Assembly (NCBI GenBank): GCA_002102555.1
Contig: MCFL01000017.1
Coordinates: 248,001 to 312,000, forward strand
Reading direction: 5' to 3'
Length of the DNA: 64,000 nucleotides
Source of the DNA: Catenaria anguillulae PL171
Lineage: Eukaryota > Blastocladiomycota > Blastocladiomycetes > Blastocladiales > Catenariaceae
The position numbers were made by a program, and so were the translations under genes. Positions 45,797-57,290 of the stretch are shown piece by piece. A model generated the notes under the pieces. That model worked only from the letters and a program-made list of their open reading frames with translations, ran no database searches and was not told where the DNA came from. Numbering within the stretch: position 1 is the stretch's first letter; each line of letters opens with the position of its first letter.

Positions 45797-48366
45797 ATGT
45801 TTTCCCTCCGCTCGGCCGCCGCCGCACGATCGGCCATGTTCCGTGTGCCCACGGGCCGCTTCTTCTCGTCATCGTCCGTGTCTTTGCGCGCTGCCGCTAC
45901 TGAATACCCCAAGGTATGCATACCAGCCTACCTGACCTCTGATCAGCGTCGTCTCCATGAGTCTTGACACACCGGCGGCCTGTGTTCTTGGCCAGACATT
46001 CGACAAAATCCTCATCGCCAACCGCGGCGAAATCGCCTGCCGTGTGATCCGCACCGCAAAGAAGATGGGTATCCAGACCGTGGCCGTCTACTCGGAGGCC
46101 GACGCCATGGCACAGCACGTGCAAATGGCCGACGAGGCTGTGCTCGTGGGCCCACCCCCGACCTCGCAATCCTACTTGTCTATCCCCAACATCCTTTCCG
46201 CCATCAAAAAGACGGGCGCACAGGCCGTGCACCCCGGATACGGATTCCTGTCGGAAAACTTCCACTTTGTGGAGGCTCTGGACAAGGCCGGCGTCACCTT
46301 CATTGGCCCGTCGACCAAGTCCATGGCCATGATGGGCGACAAGATCGAGTCCAAGCGGATTGCTTTGGAGGCCAAAGTCAACACGATTCCAGGGTTCCAG
46401 GGCGAGGTCAAGGATTTGAACCATGCTCTGCAAATCGGTTCGTCTCATCATGCTTTTTATTTCGTCTTCTTTCGTCTTGAAGCATCTCCTACTCACACAT
46501 ACTCATCTTGGGACAACCTGCCCACTTTATAGCCAACGACATTGGCTATCCGCTCATGATCAAGGCCTCTGCCGGCGGTGGTGGCAAGGGCATGCGTGTT
46601 GTGCGCAACGACCAGGAGGTCCGCGACAACTTTGACCTCATCAAGTCCGAGTCCATGGCCTCGTTTGGCGACGACCGCTTGCTCATTGAGCGATTTGTCG
46701 ACAACCCGCGCCACATTGAGTTCCAGCTCATTGGTGACCAGCTCGGTAACACTGTCTACTTGCCCGAACGTGAGTGCTCGATCCAGCGTCGCAACCAAAA
46801 GGTATGTTGTCCTTCTCCAACAGACGCCAATCCTGAAGTTGACTGACTCCTGGGCAACATTCGGTATCAGGTCATTGAAGAAGCTCCCTCCCCGCACTTG
46901 GACCCTGCGACCCGCAAGGCCATGGGCGAGCAGGCCGTTGCCCTGGCCAAGCGCGTGGGCTACCACTCTGCCGGTACCGTCGAGTTCCTTGTCGACCAAC
47001 AGCGCAACTTTTACTTCCTCGAAATGAACACGCGCCTCCAAGTCGAGCACCCCATTACGGAGCTGGTCACGGGCTACGATCTCGTCGAGCAAATGATTCG
47101 CGTTGCCGCTGGCCTGCCCATCACCATGAAGCAGGACGACGTCAAGATCCACGGTCATGCGTTCGAGTCGCGTGTGTATGCCGAGGATCCTGAAAAGTTT
47201 TTGCCGTCGATTGGTACCTTGTCGTACTATGTCGAGCCCACGACCGAGGGCGTCATGACGCCCGATTTGGCGGGCAATGACAAGACAAAGGGCGGATTGG
47301 TCCGGTGCGATAGTGGTGTGGAGGAAGGGTCCGAGATTTCCATTTACTACGATCCCATGATTTGCAAGGCTGTACGTTTGATCTATTTATCTCGACTGCT
47401 CATTCATTCGGCTCGTTCTCACCCCCCATGCCCATGCCCATGCACTGTTTCGCAATACAGTGCTCTTGGGCACCGACCCGTGAAGGCGCCATCCAAGTCA
47501 TGGAACGTGCCCTGGACGCCTACGTGATCAAGGGCGTCACGCACAACATTCCATTGATTCGCGACGTGCTCGCCAAGAAGCGGTTCCGCGACGGCAAGCT
47601 GTCGACTGGTTTCTTGCCCGAAGAGTACCCTGAGGGCTTCAAGGGCCACAAGCTCGAGGGCCAGTCGCTCGACCAGTTTGTGTGTGTTGCTGCTGCATTG
47701 CAGGCCATGCGTGTTGCCCGCCAGCACACCTTCTCAAACTACCCGTCGTCGTACAAGTGGGACCCGCGGCCCACGCACACGTTTGAGTTGGAGGTGACGC
47801 CTGCGGGCAAGAAGGGCAAGGACGCCAAGAAGCTCGTCACGCGCACGGTGCAAGTGCGTGCGGCCAAGGACGGCAAGCCCGGCGAGTTTGAAGTCGTTGT
47901 GGATGCGGCGGCTCATCCGGCAAAGTGGACGCCCGTGTCGGTCGACTGGACGCCCGAAACACCGATTGTTGCCACCAAGATTGCCAACGCACCCGTGGCC
48001 ATCGTGTCGCAGTACTCGGACCCGGTGGCGCTCGGGTTCAAGCTGCAGCACTGCGGCACCGTGTTTGACGTCAAGGTGCAGACGCCCGAGCAGGCAAAGC
48101 TGTCCAAATTCATGAAGCCCAAGGCCGAGGTCGACGAGTCCTTGTACCTGATGGCACCCATGCCCGGTCAGGTCGTGAGCATTGATGTCAAGGAGGGTCA
48201 AAAGATTGCCGCGGGTAACCCGCTTGCCATTGTCGAGGCCATGAAGATGCAGAACGTGTTGCGGGCAACCAGGGACGTCGTGGTCAAGAAGGTGCTTGTC
48301 AAGAAGGGGGCCAGTGTGGCGGCCGACGAGGTCATGATCGAGTTTGAGCCCGAAAAGAAGGCATAA
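45797..48366 (+). CDS. PCCA: Propionyl-CoA carboxylase alpha subunit (biotin-containing), mitochondrial
   Basis: Five exons, 45797-45913, 45996-46437, 46533-46801, 46871-47371 and 47461-48366, give 744 residues; human PCCA has 728. The presequence is basic and Ser/Ala-rich ([20 protein letters not shown]). Biotin carboxylase: [20 protein letters not shown], the ATP-grasp glycine loop [14 protein letters not shown], and the active-site [35 protein letters not shown] and [12 protein letters not shown] are diagnostic for PCCA rather than for pyruvate or methylcrotonyl-CoA carboxylase. The biotin carrier domain at the C-terminus has the acceptor Lys in EAMKMQN (about residue 705, 39 from the end). 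The enzyme carboxylates propionyl-CoA with ATP and bicarbonate in the mitochondrial matrix. It is divergent from PCCB, its partner subunit. Confidence 0.97.
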
Positions 48367-48610
48367 GTTTGACAAGTTTCTTTTATTGTTTATTCTTGGT
48401 GGTCCGTTGTGACTGCGTGTGCTTGTGATTTTTTGTTTCGATTGCAGTGATACAATGTATTATCTTCCCCACGAATCCTTTCATGCCTTGCCAGCTGCAC
48501 ACTTGAGCTGTGGAAAGGGGGCACGGTCATGGTATGTAAGTAAGGAATGGAGCAATTCTTGATATATACAATTGCTCGCAGTTCCAGTCCCAGATTGAAC
48601 CCTTTCCTAA

Positions 48611-50602
48611 ATGACAATGCCACTTCATGCACCCGAGAATACCTTGCCGTCCTCGGCATTTGCCACCTTGTCCGCACCCGGCTCTCCTCCCGCCGGCACG
48701 ACACAATCCGTGTTGGCAGATGCGCGTCCACTCACGCCAGTTGCGACACAGCCGAAAGCCGGGGTCTCCGGCAGGCCGTCAAGCGCAAAACGCCCACCCA
48801 AGCGGCATCCAGCGGTCGGGATGCCCAAGGTAGCTCAAGGCATGAGCACTCTTGTCGTGCCGGTTCAGTCGAGCAGTCCCGATGTGTCTCCCCAACTTCG
48901 GTCACCTTCCCGACGACCTACAATCTATCAACCAACCCAGAGTCCAGCATCGACTGATCCGCCATCTCCCAATCCAGCCAAGACGTCCTTGCCTTCCTCA
49001 GCCGATCCACTTTCACATGAACGGCAAGTGTCGACTGCTCACGCCGACCAGCTCTTGCAAGCGCGGGAAAAGTACCGCCAAATGAAGCGCGAGCAGAAAC
49101 TGAAGGTGTTGCAAGACCTGGTTATTGTACAGCGGCAAATGATGGACTTGCGCGCTGCCCGGCTCAAGGCAAAACAAGAGGCCAGGGAAAATGAGCAAGC
49201 GAGATTGAGGGCAGAGAGAATGAACAGGACGCTCAGTCGATTGACGTACACGCCAGTCCCACCAATGACGACGGGTTCAAGGCACCGCCAGGGTGAGGAC
49301 ACGACGAGCAAAGAGCAAAAAACGGTCCATGAAGGGGGTCAACACGAACCACTGCTTTCGGCACATTCATCACCACACTCTTGTATCCACCCAACATCCC
49401 CACGCGCGCACCAGCACCCACCAACCCCAGCTCCATCTACCAATGCTGTCCCGACACCAGCCGCAACACCCGGCTCTCCATCCCGACGCCGCTCATTCGC
49501 ACCGACGCCAGCCTCCCCCGGTTCATACACTGGTGGCCCAATCTCGAATGCCGACATTCTCGTTGCTTTGGAACTCATGGTCGAAAAGTACGCGCACGCC
49601 GCCACGCACGAGCTCGGCATGGTTGTGCGCAACCATGAGCAGGCCAACGCTGCGAGTCGGTCCATTGCTGGCACAAGCAAGCACTTGTCGGAACGACGCA
49701 CGGTCGCGAATCGCATGGTAGTGACGGCAAAGTCGCATCGTGAAGTAGGTGCCAGGCTGGTCAAGCAGAGCTTACCTGTGAGGATGTTGGGAGCAGTGGA
49801 GGCGACAGGGCCAGGGACTGCACCCACAACTGCGGCGTCCATGCAGAGTAGCCAGGCACAGCCAGAGTATACATCAGAATATGGCAATGATGCGCGACCA
49901 ACATCACCACCGTTGCCCTTGTACTCCAAAAAGCAAGCCCGCAGGCTGCGCAAACGTGGTGAGCAATCCCCACCGGCTCGCCGCCGCGTCCCGTCCAACC
50001 CGTACTCGCTCGACTCATGGTTTGCCTTGGAACCAGCAGCTTTGGCTCCGCGAAATCACAATGGCAAGTTGCCATCAACCACTTCCAAAGCGGATCTACC
50101 CTCGCTTCCTACTGCACGCTCATTCGCACCCGACGAAGAGTCCTGGAACCTTTGGACCCCAGCACGCCACGCTCAACGACAATCCCAAATCCACGGCCAC
50201 GTTGCGGCTCCATTGGCCGTTGCCGCCGCCATCAACCTCGACACCTCTGTGCTTTCGAAAACTGACGGAATAACGCCCTACTCTGTTCCGCAGCTGCCCG
50301 CGCACGAGACTATGCCCTGGGAACCCGTGTCGCTTGCCGCCGCGACACCCATTACAGGTGCGGGCGGAGGGCAAGGTAGTGGGACTGGTGGAGGAGGCGG
50401 GCAGTCGGTGAGGTATGCAAACACACAGGCTAGGGAACTATACAAGGCCTTACCGCAGCTGGAAAGGGTTGAGAGCTTGAGTTCGGTCGTGCCAAGGGTG
50501 TGGGACACGGGTGTGTTAGTTGGGCCGGCGACTGGGTCCGGGTTTTCAAGAGAAAGCACGGAAACGGTAGCGCGGGGTGACGGGGGCCGTGGCAACAATT
50601 GA
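48611..50602 (+). CDS. Orphan protein with central coiled coil, unknown function
   Basis: Single exon of 663 residues, starting MTMPLHAPENTLPSS. Residues 1-135 are Ser/Pro-rich and disordered. About 140-200 is a charged, heptad-like helix (REKYRQMKREQKLKVLQDL, then AARLKAKQEARENEQARLR), predicted as a coiled coil. A second short helical segment lies near 320-350 (ADILVALELMVEKYAHAATH). The remainder is low-complexity, with KKQARRLRKRGEQSPPARRR as a basic patch that could act as a nuclear or microtubule-binding signal; that is a guess. No signal peptide, membrane helix or known domain is visible. The long frame with an ordered, non-random pattern supports a real gene; I do not recognise a family. 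Confidence 0.65.
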   Translation: MTMPLHAPENTLPSSAFATLSAPGSPPAGTTQSVLADARPLTPVATQPKAGVSGRPSSAKRPPKRHPAVGMPKVAQGMSTLVVPVQSSSPDVSPQLRSPSRRPTIYQPTQSPASTDPPSPNPAKTSLPSSADPLSHERQVSTAHADQLLQAREKYRQMKREQKLKVLQDLVIVQRQMMDLRAARLKAKQEARENEQARLRAERMNRTLSRLTYTPVPPMTTGSRHRQGEDTTSKEQKTVHEGGQHEPLLSAHSSPHSCIHPTSPRAHQHPPTPAPSTNAVPTPAATPGSPSRRRSFAPTPASPGSYTGGPISNADILVALELMVEKYAHAATHELGMVVRNHEQANAASRSIAGTSKHLSERRTVANRMVVTAKSHREVGARLVKQSLPVRMLGAVEATGPGTAPTTAASMQSSQAQPEYTSEYGNDARPTSPPLPLYSKKQARRLRKRGEQSPPARRRVPSNPYSLDSWFALEPAALAPRNHNGKLPSTTSKADLPSLPTARSFAPDEESWNLWTPARHAQRQSQIHGHVAAPLAVAAAINLDTSVLSKTDGITPYSVPQLPAHETMPWEPVSLAAATPITGAGGGQGSGTGGGGGQSVRYANTQARELYKALPQLERVESLSSVVPRVWDTGVLVGPATGSGFSRESTETVARGDGGRGNN

Positions 50603-50765
50603 ACCCATACCCAATGAATAGACTGAAACATTCACGAAAGAAAACGGTTGATGGTTGCAACTTTGTAGCAAATCGAATATTCATAATTCATTTGGGACAT
50701 GTACAACAGCAAAATGGGAACATGAGATATGGCAATCAACAGCGAATGCGACACACGAAAGCAGT

Positions 50766-52955
50766 TCATCTTTGGGCAAGGTCACCAACAATCCTCACAA
50801 TGGCCGTTGAGCCTTCGACATTGTCGAGCAAGCTGAGCCCTTCCTGTGTGCGAACCTTGTCGCCCATGTACTTGGACAGGAACAACTCGGCCTTTTGGAA
50901 ATGGTCGATGCGGTTGACGGGACGAGCAAAGCCGTGGCCCTCATCAGGGTACATGACTACAAGTTCGTGACAATCAATAGTGTAAGCGAAAGTGCCTCAG
51001 GGTGAAACATATGAGAAGAGATGCGGAACGAACCATAGTACACACTGCCGCCGTTCTTCTCAATGGCTTGGACAATCTGATCCGACTCGGCTTCCTTGAT
51101 CCTCGGATCGTTCTTGCCCTGGGCAATCATGAGTGGACGGACAATCTTGTGCGCATGGGTGATGGGCGACGCTTCGTCAAGCATCTCGGAATCGTGCTCG
51201 GGATGTCCCATACGTGTGTGGAACACGGAAATGAACGCCTCCCAGTACGGCGGGACGGTCGCGAGCAGCGTCTTGAGGTTGGACGGGCCTACAATGTCGA
51301 CGGCGCATGTAAAGAACTCGGGCGTCAATGTGACACCGCACAAGGCTGCGTAGCCCCCGTACGAGCCGCCAAAGATGGCCACATGCTCGCGGTCCACAAT
51401 GCCGCACTGGTCAGCATACTCGACGGCATCGAGCAAGTCTGTGTGCATGGCCCTGCCCCATTGCTTGAAACCAGACGTGAGCAGCGTCTTGTTGAAACCG
51501 GTCGAGCCGCGGAAGTTGGGTTGCAGCACAATGTAGCCACGGTTGGCCAGCCATTGCGTCATTGCCGAGTAGCCAAAAACGTCACGATGCCAAGGGCCGC
51601 CATGCGGCAAGAGCACCATGGGAAACTTGATGCCCTCTTGGAAGTGCGGCGGATACGTGACGTACGCCTGCATCGGAAGCCCGTCTCGAGCGGTAAAGTT
51701 GACTGATGCCATGCGACCGAGCTTGAGCGCAGCGACCTTAGAGTTGGACGTGAAAAGGAACTCAATGTGTTGCTCTTGGGCATTCTGGGCGGCGCCTGCG
51801 CGAGTCACGGCCGGGTTCCGATGGTACAGGATGAAGGACGGCGGCGCATCGCCGTAGACCAAGCGAACAATCCACACCTCGTCATCCTTGCTCTCGAACG
51901 GTACAAACTCGAAATCTGCATCCTTGGAATGTGCATATGCTGCGACGCGGTCAAAGTCAGTCCGCAGCGACTCGTCAAGCACAGTCCACTGGATGCGGCC
52001 AGGGTTGTACGAGACAAACTGCAGCTTGCCCGTGGCCGGATGCGACTTGTGCTCACCAACATCCACAGGTCCCTCCGAAATCACCTTTTGCTCCTTGGTC
52101 TCTGGGTCCAACTCCACGAGCGCAACGGTATTGCGCTTCACCGACGACACAAACAACAACTTGTTGTCGGCAGTCCATTTCACGGCATGCAGCGAATCCA
52201 GCGGCGTGCTCGTAACCAGTCTTTCCCACTCGCCCTTGTCGCCGCCATCGCGGTTGCTCGGGGGAATATAAAGCGTCGTCGAACTGTCCTTTTCTGTTCC
52301 ACCACCTGCACGAATGGCATGGTGCTTGTCAACGACCACATCGTGCATGGCATCGGGCAAGGTCGTGTGCAAGGCCAGGTCGCCCGAAACGAGATCCAGG
52401 CGGTAAAGGTCAAAGCGACGGGCATCTTGCTTATTGAGGGTCAGCACGCCCGTGTTCAAGTTGGTGGTGTGTTCGACAAACCAGTCGTTGTTGACCAGTC
52501 CACGGCCGACACCAGCACCTGGTAAAACAGCAATGAATGTAAGTGACTGGAAACCTTTAGTCGTGGGAACAAGATGATGCAAGCTGAAATTTGCACACAC
52601 CCTCAAACGGCGTCAAATTGCGCTCGGTGAGAGTTTCCAAATCGACATGGAAGAGGTGGAAGTCCTCGTTTCCTTCCTTGTCTTGCAAAAACAAAATGGC
52701 CGACGAGTCGAGGGTCCACTTGTACTCACGAATGTCATGCGTTGGGTGATTGGTGACTTGCTTGCGGCCCTCTTCGGTGCCCGTACGCCACAGCTCGAGC
52801 GGCTGCACAAAAATTTGAAGGATTTGCTTTTCACCGGCAGGAGCCAGGTACGACAGGTAGTGGTTGTCGGGAGAAAGCTTGGGCGATGCCCGATCGGGAT
52901 TGGCAAAAAAGTCGGCCACGGGAATCAACGGGGTGTCGGGCAGAGTTTGAACCAT
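50766..52955 (-). CDS. Prolyl-oligopeptidase-family serine peptidase (S9, dipeptidyl/acylaminoacyl peptidase-like)
   Basis: Three exons, 52955-52601, 52518-51034 and 50956-50766, give 676 residues. An N-terminal beta-propeller (blades such as DIREYKWTLDSSAILFLQDK and LHAVKWTADNKLLFVSSVK) precedes an alpha/beta-hydrolase domain. The catalytic set is complete: nucleophile Ser in FGGSYGGYAAL (about residue 503), Asp in QGKNDPRIKEAESDQ, and His in YPDEGHGFARP (exon 3). LPHGGPWHRD supplies the oxyanion region. Such enzymes remove short peptides or acylated residues from the N-termini of small peptides. The start MVQTLPDTPL has no signal peptide, which favours a cytosolic enzyme; an ATG at 52988 would add 11 hydrophobic residues. 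The S9 subfamily is not certain; the closest reading is S9C. Confidence 0.92.
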
Positions 52956-53703
52956 GGTGCAAGTTTGGCAGAGAAGGGCGATGCACAAGTCACAGAGAGA
53001 AAAATGAGTAGCGAAAGGCCGAGATCAGCGAGAGACGGGGATGAGATGCCTGTAGGGCTGATGATGAGGCCCCACACAACTGGAGATGGAGGTGGGAATG
53101 AGCCCATACTTGTACCCGCGAGCAGCGCTCACTCGTTTCAGCCGACGCCGACATGGCGTCGACTCTATCGTGCATGCGTGAGGCAAATGCACCGGATGCG
53201 AATGCAGGTTCTGGAACAGGATTTCTCAGTCCTATTCCATGAAGGAGTGCCGGACAATTGCCCATCTCATCCCATGATCAATTCCTGTTTTGGCTACCGT
53301 TTGCAGCTTGGCATTTGTCGGTGGCGAGCAAAGGAATGGCTGAGGAGCTGGACGGATCGGATAAACTCGACTTGTCAAGGATCCACTCACTGCACCGATG
53401 CGAACAGTGAGGCCTGCGATCATGGCTAAACTGCCTGCCACTAGAACCGTGCGCAATGCAAAAAAAAAGAAAAAAGGATATATTCCGGTGGGATTGCACG
53501 CAGAGACATTGTCAGTATGTTGAGGGAAGTGCATTGGCGTGGCTGGCATGGAATCGTGGCGTCGGAGCAGGATTGGTGCGGGCTCGCCGATCTGTACGCG
53601 ACGATGCCAACGTGCGCGCCGGCGAAAGGAGGAGTAAAGAACGACAAGGAATGTGAATACACTCATCCATCAAGTCTATGAAATCCACCCGGCACATCCA
53701 ACC
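52956..53703. promoter_or_regulatory. Divergent intergenic region (S9 peptidase / SCP2 protein)
   Basis: 748 bases between divergent genes. It contains an A-rich tract near 53460-53476. No coding frame of convincing texture. Promoter function is inferred from orientation. Confidence 0.45.
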
Positions 53704-54395
53704 ATGTCTGCCTCTACTCCTGCCAAGCTCTCGCCGCCACACCCGGACCTGGCCCTCTCGCACACGCTGTTTAGCGGGCTCGCCGCGGAACTTGCACGCG
53801 ACCCGAAACTCGCCGGCCCGCTGTTTGCACTCTACAACATCCGCGTGTTGCGCCGCGGCATCCGCAAGGGCGAATACTATCTTCTGTTTCTCGGTGATGG
53901 CTCGTCGCCCGTCGTGTCGACGACCATGCCTGCCACGTCGGCCACAAGTGTCCGTCGCGCGCGCAACAACAATGCCAGTGCAGGTGGCGCAGGGGCAAAC
54001 TTTACGGGCGCCGTTGCTGCGGCAGCCTCTGCGGAGCTGTCGAGTGATGGCGAAGGCGGCAATAAGAGCAAGGCCGGTGACAGGTTGCCTGTGGTCATGA
54101 TTGAGATTGAGCAGCGCGACTTGTTCAACTTTTTTTCGGGTGGCCTCAACACGTACCGTGCGATTACCAGTGGCAAGATTCGCGTGGCGGGCGATTTGAC
54201 GGTGGCTATGGCACTGGAAGAAGTGTTTCGGAAGGTGCGTGTTTGGGCAATGGATGGCGTTGAGAGAACGTTGAGATGCTGACTTTTGATTTGTTTTTGC
54301 GGGGTGCGCGTGAATGTCAGGCTGGTGGTGTTGAAAAGACTATCCAATACCTCAAGAAGCATCAAGAAGGGAATGGCGGCAAGGCCAAGTTGTAA
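53704..54395 (+). CDS. SCP2 (sterol carrier) domain protein
   Basis: Two exons, 53704-54234 and 54321-54395, give 201 residues. The N-terminal half (FSGLAAELARDPKLAGPLFA, then VLRRGIRKGEYYLLFLGDG) and the C-terminal half (IEIEQRDLFNFFSGGLNTY, then ITSGKIRVAGDLTVAMALEE) fit the SCP2 fold. That fold has a hydrophobic tunnel that binds fatty acyl-CoAs or sterols, and the GKIRVAGD turn is characteristic. Between them sits an unusual insertion of about 55 Ser/Ala/Gly-rich residues. There is no peroxisomal SKL tail: the protein ends GGKAKL, so AKL could act as a PTS1-type signal, which would fit peroxisomal lipid handling. Intron 1 has a GTGCGT donor. It converges with the V-ATPase subunit gene. 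Confidence 0.8.
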
Positions 54396-54666
54396 GCGTG
54401 TGGTCGTGCTGTTGGCATCCTGGTTTGTTTCCATTGGTGTTCAACGAAGCGTTTTTAAGTGGTATGATTCCAATGCCAAATGAACGGCGGGTGGACGCGT
54501 GAAAGCCAAAAGCGACGGAATATGTCAAGAGAAGACAATGATAGAATTGGACAGACAGTAAGGAAAACACGCAACGCGAAGGATGTCTTAGGGTGTCTTA
54601 GGATGACACGAATGACACAACGTTCCACACAACGTTCCACACAACAGAGAGAGGCAGAGAATAGCC

Positions 54667-55054
54667 TCAATGCCCACCAGCACCTTCCTTGGGCAATGCC
54701 TTCTTTGGTGGGATGATTGGGTTGAGCTGTGCCATGTACGTGATTGCCCACCTGTGTCGTCAAGAGCGAGTGAATGAGCGGGTGCAAGCGAAGCGTTGTT
54801 TAGATAAAAAAATGGCCGAGGACCACAGCGTACATTAAGTAGACACAAGTCAGCGTGAGGATGATTGAGGACACATGGAGGCTTGATACGTGTACAGAAT
54901 TGAGCCCGAAGGTAAGTCAACACGAGCTTGCCTTGCTAAAGGATTGCTCGGAGAGGCAAACGTACTTGCGGTCGTGTCCCTTTGGGTAGAGGAAATAGAC
55001 GGCAAGACAGGCCGCAATGAGCAGGCAGAAAAGAATGAATACGATGGCGCCCAT
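54667..55054 (-). CDS. VMA9: V-type ATPase subunit e (Vma9-like)
   Basis: Three small exons, 55054-54966, 54881-54834 (48 nt) and 54751-54667, give 73 residues, the usual size for this subunit. Two membrane helices are visible (GAIVFILFCLLIAACLAVYF and IILTLTCVYLMWAITYMAQL), with the conserved loop YPKGHDR between them and the family tail AQLNPIIPPK. Subunit e is a small proteolipid-associated part of the membrane sector (V0) of the proton pump on vacuoles and endosomes. The gene is only visible after splicing: each exon on its own is too short to stand out. Codon phases 2 and 2 at the two introns (donors GTACGT and GTACGC) restore the conserved residues exactly, which supports the model. Confidence 0.9.
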
Positions 55055-55999
55055 GATGCAATTTCTTTTTCTTTTTGCGCCAATGTCGTTTGCGAGGAAT
55101 GATGGCGTGGTGATCGAAACCGTGGTGCCAGCGGCTGGTGGGGGAGCGTGGTGGACGGTGTTGCGGAGCCAAGTGGTCGAGTGGAAAAGCTATGAATGGG
55201 ATATTGCTGAGTGTCGTTATTGGATGTGTCTCGTGGGTGTCATTCCATTTTTCTGTCGTTTCGTCACATTGCAGTCCTTGCCTTGTCGGAGGAGGTCCAT
55301 TGGACAACATGAGTGAGCGTTTCGAAGGTTCTTTGCGTGTTCCAGAAGAGCCTTTCCACTTCCCAAAGGTTCACAGCAAACCAAGCACTCAGCACGGCAA
55401 GCACGCAACCACGCAAGAAACGGCGTCGGCAAGGCGTCAGCCCAACTGTCCATTGACATCCATAGACCATATAGTACTGCAATATCCATACAAGGCGAGA
55501 GCGACAAGAGCGGCCGAGAGGAATTGCGTGCTGCTATGTAGCGATGTGAGTGAGCACATCGTTCGCCTGTCCCACGTGTCTGAAGCTAGAGTAACTGATC
55601 TCTTGTGGTTGTACATCGCCGCTGGTGGTCCAGGCTGTGCTTGATTGGAGACCATGAAATGATGTGTGCTCGAGTGCGCACGGTACTGTTGGGTCCAGTC
55701 GGATGGCCAGCAAGTGGTTGGAGAGGCGGTCGGCGGGCAGGCGTGGCGTCATGCCTGCATGAAGTTGAGCGTGGGAGGCGTCAAGCTTACTTTGCATGTG
55801 CTTGGCTCATATCATATGTATCGATGGGGGTTGTCCAAGTATGTTGGACGCAGGGGCAATGGTTAACATCATTTCAATGATCAGACAAATTGCTCATCAT
55901 GCATGGCTGCCAGTGGGGAGAGGTACGATAGTTGGAAACAGTGGAGCGAAATGGAGTCGAATCCAACTCCATTGGTACTGCCGGGCCAGAATTTTCAAG
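55055..55999. other. No supported gene
   Basis: Mostly non-coding in appearance. On the minus strand near 55490-55264 there is a short frame with one strong hydrophobic segment (RGCVLAVLSAWFAVNLWEV), but no start, splice site or partner exon makes a convincing gene. The promoter of the V-ATPase subunit e gene should be at the left end. Confidence 0.4.
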
Positions 56000-56790
56000 T
56001 CGTCCATGCTACCTTGCATTGCAATTGGGACTTGCAGTCAGCATTGGACCAAAACCAACATTCCGCAATTCCAAGCTCTCCTTCGACCGCTGCTCGCCCT
56101 CAACCCCAATCATGGAGACAAGACCTTGCCCTGGCCTTTGCTCGCCTTGCCAGGACTTGGTCTGACGACGAGGTCCATGCCTCGCCCATGGCCGCCAACA
56201 CGCCAATCAAAAGGGCGTGTGGCCCATCAGACCGCGTATTGCCTGCCGAGCGTCGAGTCGCTTGTGCTATTGCACTTGACCGCGCCGCCCATCTCGCTCC
56301 CCTTGCCACGCTTGGCCGACTTGACATTTGCTTGCGACCACGTGTCGTCCCTGTCCGCCGTGCCCCCACACCTTTCGCGGGTCGCCAGCCACGGCCGTCC
56401 GCGGTCGCCGCACGTGTGGGAACTGCTTCTCAATTGCGTGCCACCAAGCTGCAGCGTCGAGCTTGTTCCCGGTGCCGCAAGTTGGGCTGCCGCCGACCCT
56501 TTGGCAGCCGTGCGCGGCGGCTGCACAGGTCGGCTCAAGCATGGCATGGGCCGCGCGCGTCGGAGGCAGCTGACGTTGCGGTACGCGCACGGACACGGTG
56601 CACGGGTCGATCTGGTGCATTATGATCAAGTGGGGCGCAATCGACGAGGGGGCCGTTGGCACGGTGTGGTCGCAAGTGACGGGCGCGGTGGAGGAGGGCG
56701 AGGCGGTTATGGTGGGTCGGGTGTTGGCGCGGATGATGGCTGCACAGGCACATGCGGGAAGTGTTGGGTTTTGGATTGTCTGGCCCTGAG
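56000..56790 (+). pseudogene. Possible decayed coding region, unrecognised
   Basis: The plus strand has coding-like, GC-rich texture with leucine-rich spacing (SLPLPRLADLTFACDHVSSL, then HVWELLLNCVPP) that could be a degenerate F-box/LRR-type protein. The apparent frame changes near 56600, where a second frame gives VGTVWSQVTGAVEEGEAVMV and ends at 56790, and again before 56200. No convincing start codon. It may be a relic, or a real gene with unplaced introns or sequence errors. Confidence 0.3.
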
Positions 56791-57290
56791 ATTCGGCGCG
56801 GCTGGGGATGGCCATCATGGCCATGAGTGGTGGTGTAGATTGGTGGCTCCATAATGAAGAACTTGAATTTGGCGGTCGCCATGTCCATAATGCAAGGTGA
56901 CTTGACGTCAGCGCCATGGAAATCGAATACGTATTTACTGTTCATTTTTCGAAATGATGGGGTTCGTGAGGGATCTCATTGGCAGGAAAGCGAAGAAGCG
57001 GGATAGAACATTCTAGAAGGAGGAGGAACGACGTGTTGCGCCAGATTCAATCCCATTGGCATCGGGAAACTGAAAAGATATCGATACATATATCGCCGTG
57101 TCGCCGTCGAACTCTGCAAAATGCAAAATGGCCGTGGCCTTGCGCATTCCATTCCCTTGCATTGCCATTTGAGCTTGCCGACTCGACCCTTGCTATTGGC
57201 CGCAAGTCCTGGTCCATCCCGAGCCGGCAAGAGTTTCCTGCCGACAGAGGTCGCGACTTGCATCAACGCCTCAGCATCGCCGAAACACCA
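56791..57290. other. Intergenic, upstream region of the NYN-domain gene
   Basis: About 500 bases without coding texture. An open frame continues upstream of 57291 but lacks protein-like composition. Confidence 0.45.

Noticed and set aside
55264-55590. A small membrane protein on the minus strand
   Set aside because: There is one good hydrophobic segment, but no start codon or GT-AG intron of reasonable length connects the two coding-like pieces.
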